From the NCBI GenBank assembly GCA_022747635.1, contig JAKTNV010000079.1:496001-560000 (forward strand): a stretch of 64,000 nt of DNA, given 5' to 3'. Below are positions 14,084 to 26,290 of the stretch, one piece after another (the stretch's first letter is position 1; each line of letters begins with the position of its first letter). Source of the DNA: Hetaerina americana. Lineage: Eukaryota > Arthropoda > Insecta > Odonata > Calopterygidae. Below the pieces are notes generated by a model, which saw only the letters and a program-made list of their open reading frames with translations, had not been told where the DNA came from and did no database searches. A program made the position numbers and the translations under genes.

Positions 14084-14616
14084 GAACCATTTCGCGGCTT
14101 AAAGAGTAGGGATCACAAGGCTCGGAGCATCCACCCGGCATTCCATTTTCCGGTCACGAAGGACTTTGGCGGAGCAATAGTCATGGACGCCGATTCAGAA
14201 GAGGATTAGGGGTACATATACTAATTCGGGAATCGTCAACCCATCATATAGACGTCCCTTTCGTATTTAATTCGCTAGGGCCAACAGCAATGTCGATCTC
14301 AGGATCATTCTCTGTATCAGCCTTCACGCCAACTGCTAGATAGCATCGGCCTCATCTCTCCCATCTCCTCTATTCTACATTGCACCAGCTACTTTCATCG
14401 ATTAAAAAATGAATTCGAAGTGGATGCAAAGTGTGCGCTGCATGAACCAAAACCTGATCCTGATCCCTTTTTGAAAAATCCAGAGATAAGGGTAACATTA
14501 TCGTCTTTCGTGTTACATGCAAGTCATTGCTTGAAATCATATGGATGAAATATATGTCATTCATTTTAATATCTACATTACGAATTTACCAACCAATTAC
14601 AAATTTAACACTGTTT
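14084..14616. other. Spacer
   Basis: No gene or repeat family recognised. I looked here for the missing 3' terminal inverted repeat of the mariner to the right and did not find it. Confidence 0.5.
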
Positions 14617-14618
14617 CA

Positions 14619-15233
14619 TTAATGACAGACTTCTTCGAGTGCTTCCTGCGATTTTTCCATTACTTCCTCTCGGCTGCTAAAACGCGTTCCCCGTAATGGT
14701 TTTTTAACTCGATTGAACAGAAAGAAGTCACAGGGAGCCAAATCAGGTGAATTCGGTGGCTGTTGGATGGTATTTGTTGCATTTTTCGTCAAAAAATTAC
14801 GAATAATGATAGCACTGTGCGACGGTGCGTTATCATGGTACAAAATCCACGAGTTTTCTGCCCACATTTCTGGTCTCTTTCGGCGAATTGCTTCACGCAA
14901 ACGTCTCATAACGCCCAAATAATACTCTTTGTTTACTGTCTGGCCTTCTGGCAAAAATTCACGATGCACTACACCGTTGTAATCCATGAAAACCGTCAGC
15001 ATTGCCTTCTTTTTTGACTGAAAACGACGTGGTTTTTTTGGTCTCGGCTCATTTGGTGAACGCCAAACTTCACTTGCCTGATGTCTGGATTGCGTGTCGT
15101 ACTCATAAACCCACGTCTCGTCTCCAGTAATGATCCTTTTGATGAATGTGGGATCGGATTCAGCCTCGCAAATCATGTCTTTTGCGACGTCAACACGGTC
15201 TCTTTTTTGCATGAAATTGAGGTCTTTTGGCAT
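14619..15233 (-). pseudogene. Mariner transposase, C-terminal DD34D catalytic half
   Basis: This is the catalytic half of the same broken transposase. The three acidic residues of the mariner cut-and-paste site are all visible: ITGDETWVYEYD, HDNAPSHS and SPDLAPCDFFLF. The second and third Asp are separated by exactly 34 residues, the hallmark of DD34D mariners. The frame ends prematurely at a TAA (14619-14621) after EEVCH. The usual C-terminal stretch, roughly 25 residues, is missing. Catalytic residues survive, but the frameshift and both truncations make it a pseudogene. Confidence 0.88.
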
Positions 15234-15583
15234 GCTACACGACGGAAACCCAAATCATTAACCACAATGTCTTGGGCGGATCCATAGGCAATGTTCAAGT
15301 CCTCCGCTATTTCTCTGATGGTTAATTTGCGGTTATTGACCAACATTTCTTTTACTTTATCAATTTTTTCACCGACTTTCGATGTCGATGGTCTGCCACT
15401 GCGTTCATCATCTTCGATTGACTCACGACCACTTCTGAACCGCTCGTGCCACTGGTAAACGACCGTTTTTTTTAGAGAATCGTTGCCGAAACACTTTTCC
15501 AACATTTCCAACGTCCGTGCGCCACTAAATCCGTTTTTTACGCAAAATTTAATACAAGCTCGTTGTTGCAAATTTAAATCCAT
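15173..15583 (-). pseudogene. Mariner transposase, N-terminal DNA-binding half
   Basis: This is the N-terminal, terminal-repeat-binding part of a mariner transposase. I place the start at the ATG complementary to 15581-15583 (MDLNLQQRACIKFC), because the longer open frame upstream has no homology to the family. Typical landmarks are YQWHERFRSGRES, then DDERSGRPS (the linker after the first helix-turn-helix), then a second helix-turn-helix around REIAEDLNIAYGSAQDI and the GFRRV stretch. Homology leaves this frame near 15230 and resumes one frame over in 14619-15233. The remaining residues to the stop at 15173 are out-of-frame read-through. Confidence 0.85.
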
Positions 15584-15840
15584 TTCTGCAATTGTAAAAA
15601 ATCGCCTACACACACAGAGATAGATGTACTCTTGGCTACGTAACTTTTGCAAATGTCAAGTTATGACACTAAGATTTAAAGGGAATATCAACAACAGATG
15701 TACCAATTTAACAAAAAAACAGAACTCAAATCGGAACGATGGGAGCGCCACACGGTGGTTATTCCGGGAACTTTTTGATCAAGGAGTATACCTAGATTGC
15801 AGGTAGGTATATCTATTTATTTCACATTCGTCGCCGAGTA

Positions 15841-15934
15841 TGTCTGATGGATATCCAGACACTAATATTTAAACTAATTATACATGCAATATAAATTGCA
15901 TATATAATTAGTTTAAAACACAAGGTGTCAGACA
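15841..15934. repeat. 94-bp imperfect palindrome
   Basis: An inner hairpin has 23-base arms at 15868-15890 and 15895-15917, separated by a 4-base loop (ATAA), with a single mismatch. It is enclosed by outer complementary ends TGTCTGA (15841) and TCAGACA (ending 15934). The whole unit could be a small foldback element or MITE, or a cruciform-forming sequence. It starts about 55 bases from the mariner end, but no sequence links the two. A 99-residue open frame overlapping its right end (15925-16224) has no recognised motif. Confidence 0.8.
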
Positions 15935-17979
15935 AAATCACTCATGATTCCCAAGACGCACCAACGGCTACCACTAAAGAGGGTCGCACCGCGCTAATTT
16001 TCAGGAAAAACAAAAGTTGCCAAGAGATGTTTTGGCACTCCACCGTGCGCCCCCCCCCTCTCCCCCTATCCGTCGAGTATGATTTGGACACGAATTCAGA
16101 CCCATCCTGCGGCGAAGACAAGACGCTTTTCCAGAGAGAGGAAGAGCTTATATTTGATCTCGTGGTTGACAACAGAGTTCGAAACGAAAGCATTCCCGTG
16201 GCGACTGACTGGGAGGCGGGGTAAGTTCACGGGTGAGCGTCACCGGGACGATGAGCCTTGAGACGCAGGTGGCGGCGAAAGGTAAATCACGATCCTTTAA
16301 ATCGGATGTCCCTAACTCAAAACGAAAGCTCCACGACGATATGTCAATCGATAGTTTGGTTTCCAATTAGCAGCTCCGTTAATTTGCAGCGCGCACGTTT
16401 ATGCCACACGCCTGAGAATTGTAATAGGCACTCACCGTATTCGTTCGTTGAAGTCCAAGGCAGATTTCCCTCGGTGGTATTTCGGATCGTGGCTTCGGTG
16501 GAATATTAGACTTTGGATGCAATACAGCTGAGGTAGGAACTCTGTGTGACCATCTGCAAAAGAAAACACCAACATCGATGAGCACGTCTCAAATGTTAAC
16601 AAAATCACACTCACATACATAAGACAATTTACACATTATGCTCTAATAAAAGGCTAACATTAATTTTACAGAAATTAGTCTTGAATTTTTGAATCTCAGG
16701 TGATTCATTCATTTATGCTTTTTTCCTCGGCCCCTTACTGACATTTTATCCCCGTGAAGAGTACTGAAAATTCTCCCACATCGCATGCTTCAAATTTTCT
16801 TTCAAAGAGAATATTAACTAATGCATCCGATCGCTGATTTGCGGCATTTAGAAATGTTTGAAACCTTCAACCATGCCTGTATCTCATCTGGAAAAGTTTT
16901 GGCAGGGAATGCAATACACGCCACTATACCTAATGGTTAATTACCCGTGAGAGGTATGAGAACATTTCTGCTTTCCCAGCTCGCAAGAGCTAAAACATGC
17001 ATCTTTGCAGAACCTGGGAGCGCTTTCACGGAACACTTGCGCCTAAGGTTACCGTTACTACTGCAGACGCCCCATCTACACTTCGCGAAGAGATTGCTTT
17101 CTCGGAAGTCGACTCATATCTCGGCACCTCGGGTAGATAAAGGGAAATATGACGGGAAATAGGACGCCTAACAACAAGAGAGGCGAGTCGAGAGCGGGAG
17201 AGAGGAGGTTATTATGAAAGCTTCGGGGGTCCCAACGTGAAAAGTCCCGCGTCACGTACGGCGGAGTGCTTGCAACGGGTTGACGACCCGGAGGAGGAGG
17301 AGGAAGATACGAGTCGACCCTGGTCATTATAAAAAAAGAGCATCGAGGACTTCTTCTCCTTCCTTGGGCCTTATCGTCGCCGCAAGTTCTTCTAGTGGGG
17401 GGGAAGGAGCAAATACCACCAGGGCGAATGAGCACGTCCGGGCTTGAGACGGTTGATTTTTTCAATTTTTTTCCTCTGTGGCGAAGTCCCATATAACACT
17501 TGACAGCATCTCACCTGATAAGTGTCTTAAAAATGTGGCGATACACCCAATCGTCCCCCAAGATAAAGGAAGAAGCCAAACGGGCGATGAACTGGAGGGC
17601 GGGAAAGATAACGCAGTCGTCGCTACTAACCCTCGAATTGATTGTTTACCTCGAATACAACAAGCAACTGCGGGGAAGCGACCGATACTTAGTGAGCAAA
17701 TTATTAATTTGTGTTTTGATAGCTAAATTTGGGGGGGCGGAGAAAAACTTCATATGTAATCCTTTCCAATGGCTCTCCCTCCATTTGGTGTGAGTTATTA
17801 TCAAGATTATTTTAAACGCAATGACTTCATAATACTCGTAAATGTGAATTTTAAACACATCAACAGGTGACCATCGTACGGAAATCAAGGCTTCTTATTT
17901 CCAATTAAACCATGGAGCCGAAAATTCCATTTGGAATATTAACCGTTTAATTTAACTTCAATTTCCCTATGTCAAATTC
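15935..17979. other. Spacer with unassigned open frames
   Basis: No gene recognised. An open frame at 15925-16224 runs into a strong donor-like G|GTAAGT at about 16220-16226. It is acidic and ordinary in composition but matches no family I know. 17076-17492 is more GC-rich, with a minus-strand open frame rich in Pro, Ser and Arg and without motifs. The rest is AT-rich. Confidence 0.45.
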
Positions 17980-18083
17980 CTCGAAGCTGTGGGAGATGTC
18001 GCCACGGTAACTTTTAACGGAGTCATCAGCTAAATGCACATTACAATGCAACGATTTCAGTGTCAAAATCATTCGCTTTGACC
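17980..18083 (-). repeat. 5'-truncated SINE copy 2 of a three-copy family
   Basis: It aligns with 2791-2899 and 28904-29090: GGGAGATGTCG, GGTAACTTTTAACGGAGTCAT, GCTAAATGCACATT, AATGCAACGATTTCA, ATTCGCTTTGACC. It has the same orientation as the other copies. The tRNA-like head is missing, and homology ends at TTGACC, close to where copy 1 ends. It is non-coding. Confidence 0.65.
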
Positions 18084-18502
18084 AATATAAGTTGACAATT
18101 ATTAAATGACTCGGAAAAACATCAGCCACTTTCTCATAACTATTATACAAATAAATAATATCATTATTTCATCAATGCGCCATCGTACCATTTATGTTGA
18201 GCGAGTCTGTCTGGTTGATGTCGTGTAGTGTAGTAGGCTGGCAACAAACATATTAACCAAATATATAAGTTCTTTTATATCCATCTATTTTAGCTGCATG
18301 CAGCAGAACTGGATGATATATCATGATTAGATTCGACACCCTGGAAGTGACACCTCGTCATCACTTATATTATTGAAAACTGGAGCCTAAAAAATCATTC
18401 TGAATCCATCTGTGACACTTAGATGGATACATTTTGGACTACTCGTATCGTCAAAACTGTAGGAAACTATACTATGCATGAATGTGTATAACTCTACATA
18501 CT

Positions 18503-18530
18503 CTGATGAAGGTGGCTGGGATCACCGAAA
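18503..18530 (+). other. Hammerhead-like core motif (CTGATGA...GAAA)
   Basis: CTGATGA (18503-18509) is followed by one A, then a 4-bp stem GGTG (18511-18514) with CACC (18523-18526), then GAAA (18527-18530). These are the two conserved core strings of a hammerhead ribozyme around a stem II. A similar layout lies downstream of the Penelope-like fragment at 62.9 kb. Here, however, no convincing stem I is present and one extra base sits before stem II, so activity is doubtful. No GIY-YIG coding sequence is visible upstream. Confidence 0.3.
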
Positions 18531-18557
18531 TATTGAGTCATTAGTGAGTGTTTTTTC

Positions 18558-18560
<3 letters not shown>

Positions 18561-18632
<72 letters not shown>
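18561..18632. repeat. (TA)36 microsatellite
   Basis: Seventy-two uninterrupted bases of TA dinucleotide repeat. It lies 30 bases after the hammerhead-like motif. Confidence 0.97.
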
Positions 18633-18637
<5 letters not shown>

Positions 18638-20172
18638 AAAATATACAGAAATACATATAAATAAACAATTTGGAAACCTAAATAAGGCTAAGAAAATCTG
18701 CGGCTCCTCATTCTTTTCTTCCACCGTTAATTGTTGGGTGTCGCCACGCTAGGCGATTAAATAAGCCCCGCCAATTCGACCGAATAGAGTGAAAACACCG
18801 AAAAAGCTAGCTCTCTTCTTGGGAGAGAAAAAATAACATACTTTGACCCGTTTAAACATCAGTAATCTGTGCATAGTAAAACTGGAAGGAGGGTGCTATT
18901 GTCTCCCCATCTTCTACCATGTCTCGACATTCAGACGCCATTTCCGACAACAATAAAAATCCCTGTCGCTTGCCCCTCACTCCACCTCCAGGTACTCCTC
19001 TCCATTCTCTACTGACTTCTTGCCGAAGGAGAGAGACACCATTGTCGGCAATTTTTTCCTCCGCCGTCAGAAAGATTTCCCACCTCGGCCTCCACGCACT
19101 CACAACGCGCGCCGGCGTTACGAGTCGACGAGGGCCAGAATTAGCCCTGATGACAGAAAAAAGTGGACGACGGGTCGAACATTAAGCCCCTCTTAAAGAG
19201 CACGATGAAATTACAAGGAGATCCCGAATGGACGAGGCCTCCGGGATGCGGGGCTGAATATTATGTACCGCGAAGTGAAGTCACTACAAGTCGCCGAAAG
19301 CATTTTTGAGTTCAGGGGGATCCCAAGGTTTACAATCGTATCGCCGCTCATTTTAAAAGACCCGAGGGCCATGGGACGAAAAAAACTTCATGCTATTTGG
19401 TGAGTTACACGTGGTGCGTAACCGCAAAACTTTGAAAATACCACATGACTAATGGATATTTCCGAGCATTATTTTTATTGCCCTCAACCACTAACGATTC
19501 AAAATGTCGTTTTCGTTTTTTCCTTATGGCGTTCAATGCCTAGCACTTTCCATGAAATTTTACTTCTCTCTCGAGGTACATGCATCGAGGACATGGAAGA
19601 GAGTGCAAGAAGGCAACCGCCATGTCCTCACAAGAATAAAAATGGTTTCACTACAGCGAATTCTTATAGGTCATCATAGTTTAAGATACCTACACCCTGC
19701 AATCAATGAATATGGCCAGTTCAAAATTTTGATTAATATAATTTACGCGGAAAAAGTTTTAACATGTTCGATTAGCGCCGAATTTTAAAATAGACATCGT
19801 ATGGACTTCGAAAATATTTTCTCGACTAACTTCCAAGCTGTTTCGGTACTTCACAGTGACTAGCTAACCTTCTATAATACGAATGGCATACGAAACATGA
19901 AGCCCGTACATTCCACTTATATGCTTTTAGATTCCAGTGTTTGTTTCAAAGCTATGCATACCCCTGAAGAAACCATTAGCTTTCTATTTATTTTTACCAC
20001 TCTTTCCGAACGGATTCCACGCACATAAATGTAGATATGCATAGATGACTATACTAACATGTCTTACATACGTTCACAATATTGTCATTACTTTTCATAA
20101 TTTTTCTCCTCTCAATACAACATTCTATTATTTTTAAGTAATAAATATACTTAAAGAGCAAGAGACATTTCT
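18633..20172. other. Anonymous spacer
   Basis: No gene recognised. 18850-19190 is more GC-rich with overlapping short open frames on both strands and no motif. The remainder is AT-rich without repeats I can assign. Confidence 0.5.
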
Positions 20173-20217
20173 TTTCACTGCAACACTTTCATTCACTTTC
20201 ACTGCAACACTTTCATT
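20173..20217. repeat. 24-bp tandem duplication
   Basis: A 24-base unit containing TTTCACTGCAACACTTTCAT is repeated about 1.9 times in tandem (20173-20196 and 20197-20217). It looks like a local replication-slippage duplication. Confidence 0.9.
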
Positions 20218-20375
20218 GAGCGAAGAGAGGCTATGCTTTATCATTTGCCTGCGAATTTAATGCATCATCATGAAGTACAAGATCGCGATTAGTCAAATAC
20301 TATATGTATCGAGAGAATAGTTCTAAAGGATATTTCCGGCCAAATATCTTCGACGTTGTCCTGGAAATGAGCATC

Positions 20376-20435
20376 CTCGTGAGATGATCTCCGATGATGA
20401 TGATGCAAACGGAAAGCTCGTGAGATGATCTCCGA
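20376..20435. repeat. 19-bp direct repeat pair
   Basis: The 19-base string CTCGTGAGATGATCTCCGA occurs at 20376-20394 and again at 20417-20435. The gap between the copies contains a short GATGAT run. No function is evident. Confidence 0.9.
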
Positions 20436-21250
20436 GGTGCTCGCCACCTCCTTCCCCGTAGAGGTTTCTTCCAGAACAAGCAAAACAGTTGACCATTGCG
20501 TCCGCGCATGACTCACTATAAGTGTTTTTATCAACGGGGAGTACCCAAAAAAGTATTTTTCCATAAGAAATATGTTTTCCTTGGACTGAAAACATACAAA
20601 TACGGAATAATTGCAGAGGGGAAGGCGAAGCGGGAGTGAGAGGACGGGGCGACAAACACGTCGGCTGGTGCACAAACACGCTCCAAACGAACGCCCTTCT
20701 CCGCAGGCAGGTACGTCTTGGAAACGAACGTCGCCGCGAGGTAGGGGGGGGGGGAAGAAAGCCATCTTTTCCACCGCCATCGCGTATGTGTGTATGGTTC
20801 TGCGGGGCACATTGGATGTGGAAACGAGGGGGAGCAAAACGAGGTCGTGAGTGTGAGTGTGTGTGTGTGCGCGCGCAAACTCCCCCCTTTATTCCCCCTT
20901 ACCCACGTCCCGCCACCTTCACGAGAGGGTGTCGGATTTCCATCTCCTCCAAGTTCTTGGAAGGCACGAGCTCTTGGGAATTGTTGGAGGAGGAAAATAG
21001 GGTGGAGGTTCCGAGAATGGCGAGGCGAAAGAGGAAAAAAAATGAAATGGAACGAGCACGAGTGTAGGATATGACGAAATTTACATGTAACTGGGCGGCC
21101 ATAATAATCGTCCGGGAGGAGGAGAAGAGGTGGGGAGGAGAAAGGAGGGCGGTAAAGACAGAGGAGGGGGGGGTTACTTGCGGGGTGGGGAGATATAGCC
21201 TCTTTCCGCATGCCCGGGCGTGAGGAGAGTCTCGGCCCCAAATGAGCGCT
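20436..21250. other. GC-rich, purine-skewed island
   Basis: 20600-21250 is GC-rich on an AT-rich background, with a GT/GC-repeat stretch near 20850-20876 and a G-run at about 20746. Several overlapping open frames on both strands (for example 20531-21241 minus and 20636-21067 plus) are Pro/Ser/Arg/Gly-rich and mutually exclusive, so none is called. A promoter or CpG-rich control region is possible. Confidence 0.4.
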
Positions 21251-24200
21251 AATCGTTGGAAGTAACGCAGAGAAAATTACTGCCCGCGAGGAAGAACGAG
21301 AACCTTCGTGATTTATCCTAGATTTTTCGTTTCTGACCGTCCGTGTAACGAATGTAAGGTCCGGGGAGGCGCGCGTGGCTCCGCTTGAAACGTTCGAGAG
21401 ATATCGCTAACAAAAACTAACTCCCAGGGAAGACAATCCTCGGATGAACGTACACGCAAAAGCCGTAAACGCCGATGCCATTGTCTTTTGCTTCTGAGAA
21501 AATGAAATTGCTCACCTGGAGAAAATGGATTCGACTAAATGAAACAATAAGATAGCAATTGGAAGAGTTGCAAACGAGAAACGAAATATATTCATAGCAT
21601 CGTCCAAAACGCCAATTAAAAGAGTTCTCGAGGTCTCGGATATCTGACAAACAATTCGATCCCCACTCTTGCGCTGTGCGTTGCGTTTTCCGGAATAAAA
21701 TTACTCTGAACTCGCGTGCAATATATTTTTCCAACGACATGACAGTGAATCGTTTGTCATCAACAAACAAATTTATGGTCCACTTGTGCATAGATTCCTG
21801 CGTGTTTCAATTTTATTGGGGAACTTAAGATTGAAGTTGCCAATTAAAACAAAAATGCAAGCAGGCTTTTAATTTATAAAAAAATACATTAATAAACTTT
21901 CCTCTTAATGCGGAGTCATCTTATAATACTTTTCAAAAATATTGGATAATAGTATCCTTATTTCATTCAGTCAGAAGGCAAACGGGAATAGGTCTAAACG
22001 AGTACTTTTACTAGCTCATGAAACCGTGCAGCATAATCGACACTACACTGTTTCTTTGGAAGAGAGCAGATGTGTTCAGGAAACTCTGGAAAACAATAAA
22101 GGCGACGACTTTCTCGCGAGGGAGGGTACACTGACAAAAAGTGAAGCGAAGGGCGGGCACGGGACGGAGAGGGCGGGAGCCTCAGTGGAGGGAGGTGCAT
22201 TTGTTTGCCGAGGCTGTGCGTGGGTTGGGTCAGGAACTAAACTTCATCAACGCGCGAATCGACAAATGACTAATTTTGTTTCGCGTGCCCCATGATGTTT
22301 CGAAATATTTATGCTCTTTTGCCGAGCAGCAACGAAAGGGAGAGAGAGAGAGAGAATTCGTGCAAACTCTGCTCTCCGGGAAACATTAATTACTCGAACA
22401 AGGCGTTGTGAGAACTAATTGTGAGGAAAGCTCATTACGGTTATGTCTAGATCTTCATTCAGATACGGTGATCCCTTCCACAAAAATGACAAGTTAATCT
22501 GCAAACTTTTCAACGGTGAGATTTAAATTAATAAAGCAACAAATATTCGCCACTAATGTCATCTTATGATAATTATTATGCATCGTATGCGTTCTCATAT
22601 ATAGCGGACATGGTAGTCAAGTGCGTAGATCGCTGGACATTACTGTGGTTGGTGGTTCATATACACAATTCTCATCAAAATAATAAAGAGAATAATTTTC
22701 CGGACAACACGCAAATGGGCTAAGTTGAACTCGCTAATGCAAATCGAGCTTTTACTAAACACTGCTACAGCTCCTTTCATATGCATGGAGTGCGTTTTTT
22801 TCAGCTAAACTTCATTACTACAGTGCATGTAAATCTTTTGGTAACGTCATACTTTCATCGTTTGATTCATGTAACTTCTCCACCAATCCCTGCCATTTCA
22901 GTAATACGTCATGTAGATACTGTGCGCCTTGTGACGAGTCATCCCCTGCCGCGCACCCCATCAATGACTTGCATCGTACCATGCTGATTTAGATTAATTC
23001 CACAGACTTAATCCGAAGCGGGTAGTCTAAGACTTAGCATATACGTGCAGAGTAAACATGACTAGGCTTTTGAAATAGACATCAGTTATGCGACACAATA
23101 AATAAATGCTTCCACTTTTGACCACACGTGTCACGGATCCACACGTGCATCAGGTGGCGTTAATTACAGCGCTAATTTCACGCCAAGGGCCATGAGACGT
23201 CCCCTCCCTCCCCCACTTCCATCCCCACACGACACCGGCGTCCAAAACGTGAGTAGTGCATAAGAGATATAATTGACGAGCGACACTCCGAGGAGTTTAG
23301 ACCGTTTAAAAACATTTAACTCAATTTTATTTTTAGGCGGCGCGATCTCCGAGGGGCAAGCGGCGTTTTTCATATTCTCGGGGGAAGCATCCCGGGCGGG
23401 GTTACACGGGAGGGCATAAAGTAAATGGGCCAAAGCACCGCCGATTACACACTCACTCTCACGGACGACTTGCAACATGAAGGTGCGCATAAAGTCGGTT
23501 GGATCCTCAAAGAGAGGCAAGCCACGGTTTCTAAGTTATGAAGCGAACTCCACTCCCTCATCGTTCCTCCCACGGTCATGCATATGCGCGGAGGGGTAGG
23601 GGTGGAGTAGGGTTGCATCGGGGAGTTACGGGGAAGCTGGAGATGTTTTGACACTCACGTGCAATGTTAGTCTCGAAATATCGCACAAAATTATCACGTC
23701 ATATACGCTCACGGGTGAAAATTTATAATAGAGTCCATGTCACCTTTACGGTGAAACACGTCGTGGACCACCCTCGGAAAGTTCAAACTTAGTCATACCT
23801 TCAGTAACTTCACAAAGATCACTGCTCCGCACGCCCGAAACAGGTAGATCAATTTCCAGGCAAAATATCTAACTGGGGAATCATCCACTACGGAAGGTCT
23901 ATTATCGCATATTAACAACAGTACAAAATGTATTTCCTTTTATAATAATTTGTAGCTATGCAAACATTTCTCATGATGAACACTCAATGGTAAATAAATA
24001 TCAGGAGGGAGTGTCAGCGAAAGAGCCATTAGTATTTAACCTTGATAAAATAAAATACACTTCACACTCCTCTCAGATTAGAACCAGAAGCGAAGTATGA
24101 ATAAGCTTTAATCTTTCACGGCAAATTTTAGGAGGCGTAGGGTAAATTCTCACGTGGTTTTACGATGCGTCAATAGGTCTTGAGAATTGGTAGTTCTGCC

Positions 24201-25539
24201 AATGTGAACATATTCATGCTGTTCCCAGGAATATTTGGAAGCCTACGCTCATTTTCATGGGGGCGAGGGCTTAGAGGAGATTGAACTAGGTGAAGCCCAT
24301 GAAACAATATGAAAGGATTTTGATCCTTCAGGGATGTTCGTCGGTCTTGGCCGGCCTTAGCGAGAAAGGGATGTGAGAGGGCGAATGGGAAAAAAGAGAT
24401 AAAAGTGGATGAGGCAGGCCGGAGAGCGGCAGTTTTTAGCAGACAACATAACTAACGCCATACGTCCAACGAATCACCATTACTTTTGAGAGCCAGGATA
24501 CATGCATGTCTGCGCGGCCATACAAACCCAACCCTTTCGCCCGACAGTCCAACTCCCCGCACTCCCTCCCACCTCATTACTCAAAGCGCTCTCCATCATA
24601 CCTGGGAGTCCCGCAAGGCAGTTTACCATGACTGCTTGGGTTCTTTTTCCCGCCCCTCACCCCGGCGCTCTCTATCTCCATCTCCGTCCTATCTCCCTTC
24701 ACATACCCCCCCGCCATCCCCCTCCCCTGTCCCGTGCATAATGCGAACTGCACTCCTCGATCCCCTCGGGGGTGCTCGGGAGGCAGAGCAAGCGAACACT
24801 TGCATCTCGCTTGATGTTTCCAGAGTAACAAAGGACGCTCTCGCGGAATGCGATGCGACGGCGGGAAAATGAACGGCCATGCTCATCCGAGGACGGTTTG
24901 GGGAGGGGGAAGGGGAGCAGAGGGATAGGAGGCGCATTCGGATGTGGGATAAGGATGCTTTTAAAACACGAGTCGACTCCAGGAGGTCCATTCATCCGAC
25001 AGCGGAATGCACGGCGTAATGGAATCGTTAACAATGGTAAAGCGATGCTACCTAGAAAGATACCTTGGACGACGAGTCTTTGTTTGGCCACTTCCCCGCG
25101 ACGTCATTGACTTATGACGCTGAGTTGCATGATAAGTCTCGCCGTGTTCCGTTCCCCGCATTAATGAGGCACGTCATCTCGAAGCAACGTTCGAACTTTG
25201 CATGCCCGTCAAGGATTCACACCCACCTCCCGACGGATGGTTGAATTTTATGACGCCGAAGGTACCGCTGGCTCTGTACAGTTTTTAATTATTACCGGTG
25301 CTCAGCAAAAATTGGCGTATAATCATGAGCCCAGACGTAATTTTACGGTTATTTTTATGAATCGAGGAGAGCGGTACAAGAAATATACTGCGGCCAAAGA
25401 ATTTCGCACAAAAACGCTTTTCAAAGAGTGTATTCTAACGTACCTACCTACCGAAGGCCTTCCTGGAACGAACTGGAAGTTCCTCTCTCTCCCGCTCGAG
25501 CATAAGAGGAAAAAAGCGAGTAAAGCAACCTTGTGAGAT
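21251..25539. other. Anonymous sequence with moderate GC patches
   Basis: No gene recognised. 22100-22300, 23160-23660 and 24340-25110 are more GC-rich and give short overlapping open frames on both strands. A short GA repeat lies at about 22339-22355. 25198-25536 holds a 112-residue plus-strand open frame of mixed composition with no recognised motif. No repeat family is detectable elsewhere. Confidence 0.45.
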
Positions 25540-26290
25540 TTTTTTTCAACTCGCCCTCCTGGAAAAACACTTCCTCTCAGCGCCTTCTGGCGTCCGAGCG
25601 AAATAAAAAGTAACAAGAGAAGAAAGAGTCCACGGGGACGCTCCCGCTGGGAAAACTTGTCGGACCTCCACACTCGATCGCGCCGGCAAATTTCCAATCG
25701 GATTTGAATGTACGACGAGCTCGTCACACACACACGACTCTTAAATGGAGAGCCAACGAACCGAGCTGCGACAGCATCCCCTCCGGGAGAGAAACTGCGA
25801 GAGGGGACTTTTAAACTGGAGGCGCCACGGTGGAAGACAGCGAGAAGAGACGTCTGGGGCGCAAGAGGGGTGAGGGAGAGAAAAATATTCCAGACGGAGG
25901 AGGCCCGCGAGGTAAAGTCGCCGTAGAGCGTCGGTAGAAGGGGGGAGGTGGCGGAAGGATGGAGAAAGAACGGACCGGAGCGTGTTTAACGGGCGACTCT
26001 GGGGTTGAGGGGAAAATGTTACAGCATGGGGGGATGAGGAATGCGGAGGGAAGGCGAAAGGAGGGGTTCCCGTGTGTGCGCCGGAGGGATGGGCGTCGGT
26101 CGCGGGTAGTGTATGTGGACCACGTATGACCGCTTCCCTGCTCTTCGCACTCTTGGCGCCGAACCCTTCTGCCCCAGCCCCCACTCCCCGGGAGGCAACG
26201 ATCCGCCAATGGCCGTTCCTGTTATTCATTCCCTCCCTCAAGATAACCCCGGCCTCTCTCCCCCGAAGAAAAAACATTTTATTCAAATAA
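25540..26290. other. GC-rich, purine-skewed island
   Basis: The plus strand is rich in GAGAGG and GGAGG runs with interspersed CpGs. Minus-strand open frames 25741-26286 and 25811-26209 overlap in different frames and are Pro/Ser/Arg-rich, consistent with composition rather than genes. The island is similar in character to those at 6.1, 29.2, 32.5 and 43 kb. Confidence 0.4.

Larger units (their letters stand above)
14617..15786 (-). mobile_element. Degenerate mariner (Tc1/mariner, DD34D) transposon
   Basis: The minus strand carries a mariner-type transposase broken by one frameshift. The element's 5' end is probably at 15786. There the minus strand begins CTCCTTGATCAAAAAGTTCC next to a TA (15787-15788), which fits a mariner terminal repeat and TA target. 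The mirrored repeat at the other end was not found: transposase homology stops at 14619 and unrelated AT-rich sequence follows. The copy is therefore frameshifted and 3'-truncated and cannot be autonomous. The exact outer boundaries are inferred. Confidence 0.85.

Noticed and set aside
15925..16224. 99-codon open frame ending at a GGTAAGT donor-like site
   Set aside because: The donor is good, but the protein matches nothing known and the start lies inside the palindrome. Insufficient for an exon call.
20531..21241. 236-codon minus-strand open frame
   Set aside because: Pro/Ser/His-rich, overlaps equally long plus-strand frames in a GC-rich island, and has no recognisable motif.
22615..22675. 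Possible tRNA-like sequence (GTAGTCAAGTGCGTAGATCGC...GGTTCATATAC)
   Set aside because: Only loose box similarity and no stable arms. Too weak to report.
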